Counted from the first letter of the stretch, positions 53,708-63,266 are shown. The stretch: 64,000 nt of DNA from Thiohalophilus thiocyanatoxydans (GCF_004366735.1 NZ_SOQX01000003.1:124001-188000), one strand, 5' to 3'. Numbers and translations are program-made. Notes: generated by a model not told the origin, from the sequence alone.

Positions 53708-54820
53708 ATGGCACTGAACAGTACACAAGAGATTATCGAGGACATTCGTCAGGGTAAAATGGTAATCCTGATGGATGATGAAGATCGCGAGAACGAAGGC
53801 GATCTGATTATTGCCGCTGAAAAGATTTCGCCCGAGGCAATCAATTTCATGGCCAAATACGGTCGGGGTCTGATCTGTCTGACCCTGAGCAAGGAACGCT
53901 GCGAACGCCTGCGCCTGCCGCCGATGGTGACGGAAAATCGCGAAGCGCATGCCACGGCGTTTACCGTGTCGATCGAGGCGGCCGAGGGGGTAACCACCGG
54001 GATATCGGCGGCCGATCGCTCCGTGACCATCCAGGCCGCCGTGGCACCCGATGCCAGACCCTCGGATCTGGTACAGCCCGGTCACGTGTTTCCCCTGATG
54101 GCTCAGCCCGGCGGCGTATTGACCCGGGCGGGGCATACCGAGGCCGGTTGCGATCTGGCGCGCATGGCCGACCTGGAGCCGGCGTCGGTGATTGTCGAGA
54201 TTCTTAATGAAGACGGCAGCATGGCCCGGCGTGCGGATCTGGAAAAGTTTGCCGCCGAGCACGATCTGAAGATCGGCACGATCGCGGATCTCATCGAATA
54301 TCGCATGCGCAACGAGAAAACCATCGTGCGCGCCGCCGGGTGTAACATGCCGACCCGTTATGGTGATTTTCATCTGTATGCCTATCGCAACAGCATCGAT
54401 CGCCAGGTCCACCTGGCGCTGGTCAAGGGCGATCTCGATCCGAAACACCCCGTGCTGGTGCGGGTCCATGTGGAAGACACCCTGTGTGACATTTTCGGCA
54501 GTCAGCGTGATGATTGCGGCTGGCCGCTGAGCGACGCGATGCAGCGCATTGCCGATGAAGGGCGGGGCGTGGTGATCATTTTACGCCTGGCGGGCGAATC
54601 GGAGACCCTGGTGTCACACATAAAACAGTATAATGAACAGGATCAGGGGCACGATCTGCCACACTATGAATCGGGCGAGGATCTGCGCACCTTCGGAATT
54701 GGCGCGCAGATATTGACCGATCTTGGCGTAAAGAAAATGCGCGTACTGAGCGCACCGAAGAAAATGCACGCACTTTCCGGCTTTGGCCTGGAAGTGGTGG
54801 AATACGTTTACGGGGAATAA
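53708..54820 (+). CDS. ribB: DHBP synthase with degenerate GTP cyclohydrolase II domain (RibBX type)
   Basis: The N-terminal domain (about residues 1-205) is 3,4-dihydroxy-2-butanone 4-phosphate synthase with the acidic loop [10 protein letters not shown] (23-32) and the HTEAG block. The C-terminal half resembles GTP cyclohydrolase II, but the zinc-binding pattern is broken: where RibA has three Cys, the sequence here reads [16 protein letters not shown], leaving only one in place. This matches the described RibBX variant, which keeps RibB activity only. GTP cyclohydrolase II activity must then come from a ribA elsewhere. It lies between ribE and ribH. Confidence 0.93.
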   Translation: MALNSTQEIIEDIRQGKMVILMDDEDRENEGDLIIAAEKISPEAINFMAKYGRGLICLTLSKERCERLRLPPMVTENREAHATAFTVSIEAAEGVTTGISAADRSVTIQAAVAPDARPSDLVQPGHVFPLMAQPGGVLTRAGHTEAGCDLARMADLEPASVIVEILNEDGSMARRADLEKFAAEHDLKIGTIADLIEYRMRNEKTIVRAAGCNMPTRYGDFHLYAYRNSIDRQVHLALVKGDLDPKHPVLVRVHVEDTLCDIFGSQRDDCGWPLSDAMQRIADEGRGVVIILRLAGESETLVSHIKQYNEQDQGHDLPHYESGEDLRTFGIGAQILTDLGVKKMRVLSAPKKMHALSGFGLEVVEYVYGE

Positions 54821-54832
54821 CAGGAAAGCATA

Positions 54833-55300
54833 ATGACCATGAAAACCGTGGAAGGCGAACTGGTAGTCAAAGGAGCCCGTTTCGGGCTGGCCGTGGCGCG
54901 CTTTAACAGCTTTGTCGTGGAGAGCCTGTTACAGGGGGCGGTGGACACCATCACCCGCCATGGCGGGAATGAGAACGATATCGAGATCGTGCGCGTCCCG
55001 GGGGCCTATGAACTGCCGCTGGTGGTACAGCGCATGGCGCAGGGCCAAAACTACGATGCCATCATTGCCCTGGGCGCGGTGATTCGGGGCGGGACGCCCC
55101 ATTTCGATTACGTGGCCGGCGAATGCGTCAAAGGCATGTCTTCGGTCATGCTGCAGCAGGATGTGCCGGTTGCCTTCGGGGTACTGACCGTGGATACCAT
55201 CGAGCAGGCGATCGAACGGGCCGGCACCAAGGCCGGCAACAAGGGCGCCGAAGCGGCCATGTCGGCTATCGAGATGGTCAACCTGTTAAAGAACCTGTAA
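54833..55300 (+). CDS. ribH: 6,7-dimethyl-8-ribityllumazine synthase
   Basis: Lumazine synthase condenses the RibD product with DHBP. The 155-residue protein has [10 protein letters not shown] (about residues 17-26), VPGAYELPL (about 57-65), the [16 protein letters not shown] block with catalytic His (about 79-94) and GNKGAEAA near the C terminus. An AGGA-type site precedes the ATG. NusB starts six bases after its stop. Confidence 0.96.
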   Translation: MTMKTVEGELVVKGARFGLAVARFNSFVVESLLQGAVDTITRHGGNENDIEIVRVPGAYELPLVVQRMAQGQNYDAIIALGAVIRGGTPHFDYVAGECVKGMSSVMLQQDVPVAFGVLTVDTIEQAIERAGTKAGNKGAEAAMSAIEMVNLLKNL

Positions 55301-55305
55301 ACAAG

Positions 55306-55749
55306 ATGAAATCCAGCTCCCGCAGCCGCGCCCGCCGCCTTGCCATGCAGGGCCTGTATGAATGGCAACTGTCCGGAAACACCATAGACAAGATCATCGG
55401 CCAGTATGCCGTCGATCAGCAGATGCGTAATGTGGATGAAGCCTACTTCCGCGAGTTGAGCAACGGCGTCGCCGAACATAGTGACGAACTCGATCAATCC
55501 ATCACCGCCTATATTACGCGCCCCTACGACGAGATCGACCCGGTCGAGAAAGCCGTATTGCGCCTGGGCGCGTTTGAGCTCAAGTTCAAACCGGAAGTCC
55601 CCTATCGCGTGATCATCAACGAAGCCGTTGAACTGGCCAAGACCTTCGGCGCCGAAGCCAGCCACAAATTCATCAACGGTGTGATGGACAAACTCGCCGC
55701 CGAACTGCGTGGCATCGAAATGCAGGCCCATAAAAGCAAAAAATTCTAA
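55306..55749 (+). CDS. nusB: Transcription antitermination factor NusB
   Basis: NusB with NusE binds boxA RNA during rRNA antitermination. The 147-residue helical protein has the typical SRARRLAMQGLYEWQLSG N-terminal helix and the RVIINEAVELAKTFG block (about residues 100-114). It begins with the ATG at 55306; longer in-frame readings lie within ribH. The ribH-nusB-thiL-pgpA order is conserved. A repeat block separates it from thiL. Confidence 0.95.
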   Translation: MKSSSRSRARRLAMQGLYEWQLSGNTIDKIIGQYAVDQQMRNVDEAYFRELSNGVAEHSDELDQSITAYITRPYDEIDPVEKAVLRLGAFELKFKPEVPYRVIINEAVELAKTFGAEASHKFINGVMDKLAAELRGIEMQAHKSKKF

Positions 55750-55784
55750 TCAAATGTTGATTACCACTTCTCGAATTTACTGAA

Positions 55785-55940
55785 AATAACGCGGAGGACG
55801 CAGAGTCGCGGAGACGCGGAGAAAAATAAGTTTTTGTTCGGAATTGAATTTCATAGAGTTTAAGAAACATAATTTTATAGTTTGTGGATCAAAATAAATT
55901 TTCTCTGCGCCTCCGCGACTCTGCGAACTCTGCGTTTTTA
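55785..55940. repeat. GCGGAG-type inverted repeat block between nusB and thiL
   Basis: Units AACGCGGAGGACGCAGAG, TCGCGGAG and ACGCGGAG (55789-55822) face CTCTGCGCCTCCGCGACTCTG-like and CGAACTCTGCGTT units (55902-55937). An AT-rich centre of about 80 bases lies between. The block lies inside an otherwise conserved operon. Confidence 0.8.
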
Positions 55941-55992
55941 AATCACTCTATTCAAGAGTCGATGATACTTTAACTGCCCTGGGGCCTGGTCC

Positions 55993-56973
55993 ATGCCGCT
56001 TTCGGAATTTGACATCATCGCCCGTTATTTCGCTCAGGCAACACCAGGGCGGGACGATGTGGTGCTGGGTATTGGTGATGATGCGGCGGTGATCGATCCG
56101 CCCGCCGGGCAGCAGCTGGCGGTGGTGATCGACACACTGGTGGCCGGGGTGCATTTTCCGCTTGAGACGGATCCCTATGACATCGGCTGGAAGGCGCTGG
56201 CGGTGAATCTCAGTGATCTGGCCGCGATGGGGGCCGAACCGGCCTGGTTGACTCTGGCGTTGACGCTCGAACAAAGTGACGAACAGTGGCTGGCGGGGTT
56301 CAGCCGGGGCTTGTCGGAGCTGGCCGGGCAATACGGTCTGCAGCTGGTTGGCGGGGATACCACACGCGGCTCGTTGACGGTCACGGTGCAGGTCGCCGGG
56401 TATCTGCCCCCCGGACAGGCGCTGACGCGCCAGGGCGCGGCGCCGGGTGAGGAAATCTGGGTTTCCGGGACGCTCGGTGATGCCGCACTGGGTTTGCGGC
56501 TGGTACAGGGCGGGCTGGAAGCCGGTGATTCAGCGGCTGAGCAACTGTGCGGTCGGCTTAACCGGCCTCAACCCCGGCTTTCGCTGGGTATCGCGCTACG
56601 CGGTATGGCCAGTAGCTGTATCGACATCTCCGACGGCTTGCTGGCCGATCTCGGGCATGTGTGCGCGGCGGCCGATTGCGGCGCCGCCCTGCAATACGCC
56701 GATTTGCCGTTGTCGTCCGCGGCCCGTGACCTGATCGCCGCGGATTCCGGGCTCGGCGATCTGCCGCTGATCGGCGGGGACGATTATGAACTCTGTTTTA
56801 CCGCGCCGGCCGATCGGCATACCGATATCCAGGTGCTCGCCGGGCAGCTGGATTGCCCCTTGACCCGTATCGGCCGGATCGAGGTCGAACCCGGGATACG
56901 TTGTCTTGAACAGGACGGCAGCCCGAGGTCTGTAACCGGTCAGGGTTATCGCCATTTTAACGAGTCGAGCTGA
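55993..56973 (+). CDS. thiL: Thiamine-monophosphate kinase
   Basis: ThiL phosphorylates thiamine monophosphate to the cofactor thiamine diphosphate. The 326-residue protein has the AIRS-like fold with GIGDDAAVI (about residues 26-34), VNLSDLAAMGAEP (about 71-83), GGDTTRG (about 119-125) and DISDGLLADLGH (about 213-224). The stop and the pgpA start overlap as TGATG, so the two genes are translationally coupled. Confidence 0.96.
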   Translation: MPLSEFDIIARYFAQATPGRDDVVLGIGDDAAVIDPPAGQQLAVVIDTLVAGVHFPLETDPYDIGWKALAVNLSDLAAMGAEPAWLTLALTLEQSDEQWLAGFSRGLSELAGQYGLQLVGGDTTRGSLTVTVQVAGYLPPGQALTRQGAAPGEEIWVSGTLGDAALGLRLVQGGLEAGDSAAEQLCGRLNRPQPRLSLGIALRGMASSCIDISDGLLADLGHVCAAADCGAALQYADLPLSSAARDLIAADSGLGDLPLIGGDDYELCFTAPADRHTDIQVLAGQLDCPLTRIGRIEVEPGIRCLEQDGSPRSVTGQGYRHFNESS

Positions 56974-57461
56974 TGCCAGGTAAAGTCGATCCCCGTCTGT
57001 TGTTGAATCCCGTCCATTTGTTGAGCCTGGGGCTGGGTAGTGGGCTGGCCCCGAAGGCCCCCGGCACGGCCGGGACGCTGGTGGCGATTCCGGTTTATCT
57101 GTTGCTGGCCTCTCTGGCGCCGGTGACTTATCTGCTGGTCACGCTATTCCTTTTATATATAGGCATCCATCTTTGTCAGGCCACCGCGCAACGGCTGGGT
57201 GTCCACGATCATCCGGCCATTGTCTGGGATGAAATTGTCGGCTATTTGTTGACCATGGTCGCGGTGCCGTTCGACTGGATCTGGATCCTCGCCGGGTTCG
57301 TCCTGTTTCGGTTGTTTGATGTCTGGAAGCCCTGGCCCATCGGCCTTCTGGATCGACGCGTCTCGGGCGGGATCGGTATCATGCTGGATGATCTGCTGGC
57401 AGCCGTGTATGCCTCGATCGTACTGCAGGTGATCATTTATCTGACAGGAGGGACTTTATGA
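56973..57461 (+). CDS. pgpA: Phosphatidylglycerophosphatase A
   Basis: PgpA dephosphorylates phosphatidylglycerophosphate to phosphatidylglycerol at the inner membrane. The 162-residue protein has the GLGSGLAPKAPGTAGTL opening (about residues 20-36), the VWDEIVGY acidic catalytic block (about 84-91), RLFDVWKPWPI and three or four membrane helices. It overlaps thiL upstream and the next small gene downstream by four bases. Confidence 0.95.
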   Translation: MPGKVDPRLLLNPVHLLSLGLGSGLAPKAPGTAGTLVAIPVYLLLASLAPVTYLLVTLFLLYIGIHLCQATAQRLGVHDHPAIVWDEIVGYLLTMVAVPFDWIWILAGFVLFRLFDVWKPWPIGLLDRRVSGGIGIMLDDLLAAVYASIVLQVIIYLTGGTL

Positions 57462-57850
57462 AGGGAATAATCACAGTCAGCCTGTTTTTACTTACTCTCC
57501 TGGCGCGGGCCGGCGATGTGCAAATTCTCCAGGTCGAGCTGCAGGAAGAGACCGGGAAAAACTGGCGTGCCCATGTCACCCTGGAGCATGCCGATACCGG
57601 CTGGGATCATTACGCCGACGCCTGGCGGGTGGTGTCCCCTGACGGCAAGGAACTGGGTCAGCGCACCCTGCATCATCCCCATGAGAACGAACAGCCGTTT
57701 ACCCGCAGTCTGTCGGGGATTGCCATTCCCGGGGAGATGACAGTCGTGGTGGTGGAAGCGCACGACAAGCTCCATGGCTGGTCAGCCGATCGGGTGCGTA
57801 TCGATTTGCAACAGCAAAGTGGCGATCGCTACCGGGTAGAGCGACGTTAA
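57458..57850 (+). CDS. Small exported protein of unknown function
   Basis: The 130-residue product starts with a signal peptide (about residues 1-18, ending near ARA-GD). The mature part is a predicted beta-rich domain containing HADTGWDHYADAWRVV (about 44-59), HHPHENEQPFTRS (about 72-84) and a terminal RVRIDLQQQ strand; the His-rich middle might bind metal. I recall similar unnamed proteins in other proteobacteria but no function. The ATG overlaps the pgpA stop, and the retropepsin-like gene follows after two bases, implying coexpression. Confidence 0.78.
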   Translation: MKGIITVSLFLLTLLARAGDVQILQVELQEETGKNWRAHVTLEHADTGWDHYADAWRVVSPDGKELGQRTLHHPHENEQPFTRSLSGIAIPGEMTVVVVEAHDKLHGWSADRVRIDLQQQSGDRYRVERR

Positions 57851-57852
57851 CC

Positions 57853-58500
57853 ATGTCCTCCCTGCCTCGCCAACTGGTATTGATCGTGCTGATGTTGGCG
57901 GGAAGCCGGGCGGCCCACGCACTGGATCTGCAGATACAGGGGCTGTTTCGGGACAGAGTGATCCTGGAGGTTGAGGGGACGCAATACACCCTGCGTCCGG
58001 GAGAGGCCACGCCACAGGGCATCAAGCTAATCCGCGCCGACAGTGATAAAGCGGTACTGGAAATCGATGGTCGGCGGGAAACCTATGAACTCGGCAACCA
58101 GATCAGTACCGACTATTCCCGGCCCGAAATGGCCGAGGCTGTCATTTATCGTCAGCGGGGCATGTATCTGGGCAGTGGCAGCATCAACGGTTATTCGATC
58201 CGCTTCATTGCGGATACCGGTGCCAGTGCCATCTCCATGAACGAGGCCCAGGCCCGGCGTCTGGGCATCGACTTTCGCGTGGTGGGCGATCCCACTCGCG
58301 TCTCCACGGCCAACGGACTGGCCCGGGCCTACAAGGTCAAACTGGATCGGGTCAAGGTCGGCAATATCCAGCTGCACAACGTCACCGGCCTCGTCCATGA
58401 AGGGAACTCACCCCGGATCATCCTGCTGGGCATGTCCTTCCTCGGCCAACTGGAAATGCAACGCGACGGGGAACGGCTGGTGCTGAAAAAGAAATGGTGA
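57853..58500 (+). CDS. Retropepsin-like aspartic protease, exported (TIGR02281-like)
   Basis: The 215-residue protein has a signal peptide (about residues 1-24), a small beta domain, and from about residue 100 a retroviral-type aspartic protease half with YLGSGSINGYSIRFIADTGAS (split over 105-125), the catalytic Asp in ADTGAS, and a C-terminal LLGMSFLGQLEM strand that resembles the flap-side ILG motif of these enzymes. Such single-domain proteases act as dimers. The substrate is unknown. It is the last gene of the nrdR-to-pgpA run. Confidence 0.85.
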   Translation: MSSLPRQLVLIVLMLAGSRAAHALDLQIQGLFRDRVILEVEGTQYTLRPGEATPQGIKLIRADSDKAVLEIDGRRETYELGNQISTDYSRPEMAEAVIYRQRGMYLGSGSINGYSIRFIADTGASAISMNEAQARRLGIDFRVVGDPTRVSTANGLARAYKVKLDRVKVGNIQLHNVTGLVHEGNSPRIILLGMSFLGQLEMQRDGERLVLKKKW

Positions 58501-58524
58501 GACTCTTTTCGATTCTCTGGGAAT

Positions 58525-58702
58525 TAACGCGGAGGACGCGGAGGACGCGGAGGCGCAGAGTCGCGGAGAACAGAATTATTTTTATATTCGAACGACAGCG
58601 ATATTCCGGAGAAGATGCTTGGGAAAAGTTGATAACACAATCAAGAAGCAGCAAATCAATAACCTCTGCGCCTCCGCGACTCCGCGTCCTCTGCGTTTAA
58701 GT
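58525..58702. repeat. GCGGAG-type inverted repeat block
   Basis: The units ACGCGGAGG, ACGCGGAGG, ACGCGGAGG, CGCAGAGT and CGCGGAGA (58527-58569) face CTCTGCGCCTCCGCGACTCC-like and CGCGTCCTCTGCGTTT units (58662-58699). This example shows a 9-base repeat period on the left side. It separates the convergent protease and folE2 genes. Confidence 0.8.
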
Positions 58703-58739
58703 TCCCTCCCTGGAAAATTGTCACTAACCGGTGAGCTGG

Positions 58740-59537
58740 TTACGCTTTTTTGTCTTTTTCGATCAGGGCGTAGGCGGAGTGATTGTGGATGGATTCGAAG
58801 TTTTCGGATTCGACCACGTAGTAGCTGACCCGCTTGTCGGCGTTCAGGCGCGCGGCCACATCCCGGACCATGTCTTCGACGAACTTGGGATTGTCATAGG
58901 CCCGTTCGGTGACGTTTTTCTCGTCCGGTCGTTTGAGCAGGCCGTAGAGTTCGCAGGAGGCTTCCGATTCGACCAGTTCAATCAGCTCCTCGACCCAGAC
59001 GAATTCCTCGATGCGGGCGGCAACGGTCACATGGGAACGCTGGTTATGCGCGCCGTAGTCGGAGATATTTTTTGAGCAGGGGCAGAGGCTGGTAACCGGT
59101 ACGATGACCTTGAGCGTCATTTGCACTTTGCCATCGTGAACTTCGCCGATGAAGCTGACGTCATAGTCCATCAGGCTTTCCACCCCGGAGATAGGCGCCT
59201 TCTTGTTGATGAAGTAGGGGAAGGCCATTTCGATATGACCGGAGTCGGCCTCCAGCTTCTCGGCCATCTCGGCCAGCATTTCCTTGAAGGATTGCACCGA
59301 AATCTCGCGTTCGTGGTTGTTAAGGATGTCCACGAAGCGGGACATGTGCGTGCCCTTGAAGTTGTGCGGCAGATTGACGTACATGTTGAACGAGGCGACG
59401 GTGTGCTGCTCGCCTTCATTGCGGTCGCGGATGCGTACCGGATGGCGGATATCCTTGATACCGACCTTGTTGATCGGAATCCGGCGGGTATCGGCACTGC
59501 TTTGTACGTCTTCGATGGGATCGGTTACGGCATTCAT
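58740..59537 (-). CDS. folE2: GTP cyclohydrolase FolE2 (type IB)
   Basis: FolE2 converts GTP to dihydroneopterin triphosphate, the entry step for folate and queuosine, and unlike FolE does not require zinc. The 265-residue protein matches the family, with active-site Cys152 in [16 protein letters not shown] (about residues 164-171) and a conserved C-terminal HNHSAYA. It starts six bases after queD ends, so the pair feeds one pathway: FolE2 makes the substrate of QueD. No Zur-like site was recognised nearby. Confidence 0.95.
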   Translation of the reverse strand: MNAVTDPIEDVQSSADTRRIPINKVGIKDIRHPVRIRDRNEGEQHTVASFNMYVNLPHNFKGTHMSRFVDILNNHEREISVQSFKEMLAEMAEKLEADSGHIEMAFPYFINKKAPISGVESLMDYDVSFIGEVHDGKVQMTLKVIVPVTSLCPCSKNISDYGAHNQRSHVTVAARIEEFVWVEELIELVESEASCELYGLLKRPDEKNVTERAYDNPKFVEDMVRDVAARLNADKRVSYYVVESENFESIHNHSAYALIEKDKKA

Positions 59538-59543
59538 TGAGCT

Positions 59544-59924
59544 CTAGTCCTCTGTGTAGGTGACGCAGGCGCGATCGGTTTCCCAAATCGTTACGGCACT
59601 CACTTTCACCACGTCGGAATTCAGTACATCCGACAGTTTGCTGTAAAAGAAGGCGGCAATATTCTCGGCGGTCGGATTGATCTGATCGAATGGTGCAATG
59701 TCGTTCAGATTGTAGTGATCCAGGCCGCCCAGCAATCCGCGGGTCGCGTCCTTGATGTCCTTGAAGTCCATGCCCATGCCGACCCGATCCAGGGCGCTGG
59801 CCTGCACATGCACTTCCACTTTCCAGTTATGGCCATGGAGCCGGTTACAGACCCCTTCGTAATCGCGCAGATAATGTGCCGCGGCGAAGTCGGTGACAAT
59901 GGTCATGGTGTAGCGTGGCGCCAT
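59544..59924 (-). CDS. queD: 6-carboxy-5,6,7,8-tetrahydropterin synthase
   Basis: QueD makes the 6-carboxytetrahydropterin used by QueE. The 126-residue protein has zinc ligands H17 (AAHYL), H30 and H32 in CNRLHGHNW with catalytic C26, and a conserved GLDHYNLN block (about residues 67-74). The start is the ATG at 59922-59924, seven bases after AGG; the frame extends upstream into the spacer after dxs. It lies between dxs and folE2 in one transcription unit. Confidence 0.94.
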   Translation of the reverse strand: MAPRYTMTIVTDFAAAHYLRDYEGVCNRLHGHNWKVEVHVQASALDRVGMGMDFKDIKDATRGLLGGLDHYNLNDIAPFDQINPTAENIAAFFYSKLSDVLNSDVVKVSAVTIWETDRACVTYTED

Positions 59925-59952
59925 GATAATACCTGAGTGATTCAGTGGGACT

Positions 59953-61848
59953 TTACGCGAGTGTCGCGTGTTTGGCAAGGGGCGGCTCGCCCAGTACCGC
60001 GGTAATGGTCCGGATTATACCCTCTGTATCCAGCCCGGCGGTTGCCAGCAACTGTTCGCGGCTGCCGTGCTCCAGAAATTCGTCGGGCAGTCCCAGATGT
60101 AACACCCGCACGGAGTGGGGTTGTTCATCGAGCCATTGGCTCACCGCACTGCCGGCGCCACCCTGGATCGCGTTGTCCTCCAGGGTGACCAGCAGATCGT
60201 GGTCGGCGGCCAGTTGTTGCAGCAGTTCGGTGTCCAGCGGCTTGATAAAGCGCATGTTGGCCACTGTGGCATCCAGCTCTTCGGCGGCGGCCAGCGCGTT
60301 GCCCAGCAGGGCGCCGAAAGAGAGGATCGCGACACGCTTGCCCTCGCGGCGCAGTTCACCGCGGCCCACTTCCAAGGTCGCCAGCGTCGGTTCAACCGCG
60401 ACCCCCATGCCGGTGCCGCGCGGGTAGCGCACGGCCGTCGGGCCGTTTAACTGGAAACCGGTACTCAACATCTGGCGGCACTCATTCTCGTCGGCCGGGG
60501 CCATAATGGTTAAATTGGGGATGGCGCGCAGATAACTCAAGTCAAAGCTGCCGGCGTGGGTGGCGCCGTCGGGGCCGACGATACCGGCCCGGTCGATGGC
60601 GAACAGCACCGGCAGGTTCTGGATGGCGATGTCGTGAATCAGCTGATCGTAGGCGCGCTGTAAAAAGGTGGAATAGATAGCCAGTACCGGTTTCATCCCG
60701 TCGGCTGCCAGGCCGCCGGCCAGGGTCACCGCGTGCTGTTCGGCAATACCCACATCAAAATAGCGATCCGGATACTGCTCGGCAAAGGTGACCAGTCCGG
60801 AGCCTTCGCGCATGGCCGGGGTGATGCCCACCAGGCGCTCGTCGGCGGCGGCCATGTCGCACAACCACTGGCCGAAGACCTCGGTGTAGGTGGGGCCGCC
60901 GGCCGGGCTGCCGGCATGGGGCTTGCCGCTGTCGATATCGAACGGCCGTACCCCGTGATAGGTGCAGGGGTTGTCCTCGGCCGGGGGGTAGCCCTTGCCC
61001 TTCTTGGTGACGATGTGCAGAAACTGCGGGCCCTTGAGCTGGCGCAGGTTGCGCAGGGTCTTGATCAGCGTATTGAGATCGTGGCCGTCGACCGGGCCGA
61101 TGTAATTGAAGCCCAGCTCCTCGAACAGGGTGCCGGGGATCACCATGCCTTTCATGTGTTCCTCGGCGCGCCGGGCCAGCTCCCAGACCGAGGGCATGAC
61201 ACTGAGGACTTTTTTACTGCCCTCGCGCATCGAGGCGTAGAGCCGGCCGGAGAGGATCCGTGCCAGATGGTTGGCCAGCCCGCCTACATTGGGGGAGATG
61301 GACATGTCGTTGTCGTTGAGAATCACCAGCATGTTGGCATCCATGTCGCCGGCGTGGTTGAGGGCCTCGAAGGCCATGCCGGCGGTCAGGGCGCCGTCGC
61401 CGATCACCGCCACGGCGCGGCGATCGCTTTGCTGCTGGCGGGCGGCCAGGGCCATGCCCAGCGCCGCGCTGACCGAGGTGCTGGAGTGGCCGACGCCGAA
61501 GGTATCGTATTCGCTCTCTTGCCGGCGCGGGAAGCCGCTCAGGCCGTCTTTCTGGCGCAGGCTCGGCATGCGCTCGCGGCGGCCGGTGAGGATCTTGTGC
61601 GGATAACTCTGGTGACCGACATCCCAGACCAGCCGATCCTCGGGGGTGTCGTACACATAATGCAGCGCCAGGGTCAGCTCGATGGTGCCGAGGCTGGCGG
61701 CCAGATGGCCGCCGGTACGGCTGACCGACTCGATCAGAAAGCGGCGCAGCTCATCGGCCAGGGGTAGCAGCTCCGGTTGTTCGAATTGGCGCAGATCGCC
61801 GGGCGTATCGATACGGTGCAACAACGGATAAAGCGCGGAATCGGACAT
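59953..61848 (-). CDS. dxs: 1-deoxy-D-xylulose-5-phosphate synthase
   Basis: Dxs condenses pyruvate and glyceraldehyde 3-phosphate, the first step of the MEP isoprenoid pathway. The 631-residue protein has the TPP motif [19 protein letters not shown] (about residues 152-170), a [18 protein letters not shown] block near 73-90 and the [15 protein letters not shown] loop (about 418-432). The order xseB-ispA-dxs is common in gammaproteobacteria. It is followed by queD after 28 bases. Confidence 0.97.
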   Translation of the reverse strand: MSDSALYPLLHRIDTPGDLRQFEQPELLPLADELRRFLIESVSRTGGHLAASLGTIELTLALHYVYDTPEDRLVWDVGHQSYPHKILTGRRERMPSLRQKDGLSGFPRRQESEYDTFGVGHSSTSVSAALGMALAARQQQSDRRAVAVIGDGALTAGMAFEALNHAGDMDANMLVILNDNDMSISPNVGGLANHLARILSGRLYASMREGSKKVLSVMPSVWELARRAEEHMKGMVIPGTLFEELGFNYIGPVDGHDLNTLIKTLRNLRQLKGPQFLHIVTKKGKGYPPAEDNPCTYHGVRPFDIDSGKPHAGSPAGGPTYTEVFGQWLCDMAAADERLVGITPAMREGSGLVTFAEQYPDRYFDVGIAEQHAVTLAGGLAADGMKPVLAIYSTFLQRAYDQLIHDIAIQNLPVLFAIDRAGIVGPDGATHAGSFDLSYLRAIPNLTIMAPADENECRQMLSTGFQLNGPTAVRYPRGTGMGVAVEPTLATLEVGRGELRREGKRVAILSFGALLGNALAAAEELDATVANMRFIKPLDTELLQQLAADHDLLVTLEDNAIQGGAGSAVSQWLDEQPHSVRVLHLGLPDEFLEHGSREQLLATAGLDTEGIIRTITAVLGEPPLAKHATLA

Positions 61849-61929
61849 CGGGGTCAGGTCATCGGAACAGGTAGCGAATAAGAAAGGGATTATAGCAACT
61901 TGCGGCGGGTTTGTGCCGCCCGGGGCAAA

Positions 61930-62817
61930 TCAATGTGTGCGCTGCACAATATAGCGGGCAATCCAGCGCAATGCTTCGGCCTGGTCATCCCAGGCGGCCA
62001 GGCTGCCCAGGGCGTCGTCGAGCAGTTCGGCCGCCAGATCCCTGGCCCCCTCCAGGCCGAGCAGGGCGGGGTAGGTGGGCTTGTTGCGAGCCAGATCGGC
62101 CCCGCGGGCCTTGCCCAGCGTCTCGGTATCGCCTTCGACATCCAGGATATCGTCCTGGATCTGGAAGGCCAGGCCGATGCATTTGGCGTAATGATCCAGC
62201 TGGTGCAGGGTGTCAGGGTCGATGCCGGGACGACACAGGGCGCCGAGTTTGACGCTGGCGCGGATCAGGGCGCCGGTTTTGTGGATATGCATGTTCTCCA
62301 GCTCGGCGATGTTCAGCTCCCGCCCCACGGCCCCCAGATCGATGGCCTGGCCCCCGGCCATGCCGCGTGAGCCGCTGGCCAGGGCCAGATCATCGAGCAT
62401 CTGCAGGCGTTGTGCGGCGGGAATCTGCGGATCCAGATGCCGGGCCAGGACGTAAAAGGCCAGCGATTGCAGGGCATCGCCGCAGAGGATGGCGGTGGCC
62501 TCGTCGAAGGCCCTGTGCACCGTGGGCTGGCCGCGGCGCAGATCGTCGTCATCCATGGCGGGCAGATCGTCGTGGACCAGGGAATAGGCGTGGATCAGCT
62601 CCACGGCCGTTGCCGGCGCATCGAGGTGTTCGGGGGCCACGCCCAGCGCCTGGCCGGCGGCGTAGGTGAGTACCGGGCGGACCCGTTTCCCCCCGTTGAA
62701 CACGGCATAGCGCATCGCCTGGTGCAGGCGTTGCGGCAGGGTCTCCGCCGTAGGGAGCCAGCGATCCAGCGCGCGGTCGGCACGCTGTTGCCATTGTTCG
62801 ATCAGTGCTTCGGTCAC
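61930..62817 (-). CDS. ispA: Farnesyl diphosphate synthase
   Basis: IspA makes geranyl and farnesyl diphosphate. The 295-residue protein has the first aspartate-rich motif DDLPAMDD (residues 83-90), the GGKRVRP block (42-48), and the second motif QIQDDILD (about 225-232), both intact. It begins three bases after the xseB stop and is followed by dxs after 81 bases. Confidence 0.96.
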   Translation of the reverse strand: MTEALIEQWQQRADRALDRWLPTAETLPQRLHQAMRYAVFNGGKRVRPVLTYAAGQALGVAPEHLDAPATAVELIHAYSLVHDDLPAMDDDDLRRGQPTVHRAFDEATAILCGDALQSLAFYVLARHLDPQIPAAQRLQMLDDLALASGSRGMAGGQAIDLGAVGRELNIAELENMHIHKTGALIRASVKLGALCRPGIDPDTLHQLDHYAKCIGLAFQIQDDILDVEGDTETLGKARGADLARNKPTYPALLGLEGARDLAAELLDDALGSLAAWDDQAEALRWIARYIVQRTH

Positions 62818-62820
62818 GGC

Positions 62821-63099
62821 TTACTGATCATCCGGCTCAAAGGGGACCAGCTCTTCCTGGCCGTTTTGCTGCAGCAGTTGTTCGACTTTCTGTTCCGCGG
62901 TTTTCAGCGCCTGCTGGCAGCTGCGGGTCAGGGCGACGCCGCGTTCGAAATCCTTGAGCGATTGCTCAAGGGTCTGGTCCCCCTGTTCCATGCGCTCCAC
63001 CAGCGCCTCCAGCTCGGCCAGGGATTTTTCGAAATCGGGGGCGGCGGTTTTGGCCGCCGTCTTTTTGCTGGTTTTCTTTTTGCTATCTTTTTGGGTCAC
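62821..63099 (-). CDS. xseB: Exodeoxyribonuclease VII small subunit
   Basis: XseB associates with XseA in exonuclease VII, which degrades single-stranded DNA. The 92-residue helical protein has a Lys/Thr-rich leader (about residues 1-20), the FEKSLAELEALVERMEQG core and an acidic tail. The leader is longer than in E. coli. It opens the xseB-ispA-dxs-queD-folE2 run. Confidence 0.94.
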   Translation of the reverse strand: MTQKDSKKKTSKKTAAKTAAPDFEKSLAELEALVERMEQGDQTLEQSLKDFERGVALTRSCQQALKTAEQKVEQLLQQNGQEELVPFEPDDQ

Positions 63100-63266
63100 G
63101 GCACTTATACTCTAGGGTTCAGACAGTTGCAGCGCCCTGGGCGCAGGGCTAATGATAGGGGGATTTATCCGCCGAAAACAGCCCCGCAACCAGGAACATG
63201 GTGTCGCCACGCTTTAAATTGACGCGCTCTGGCCCCATGCAGTCGAAGTGAGCCACCCGCGCAGGG

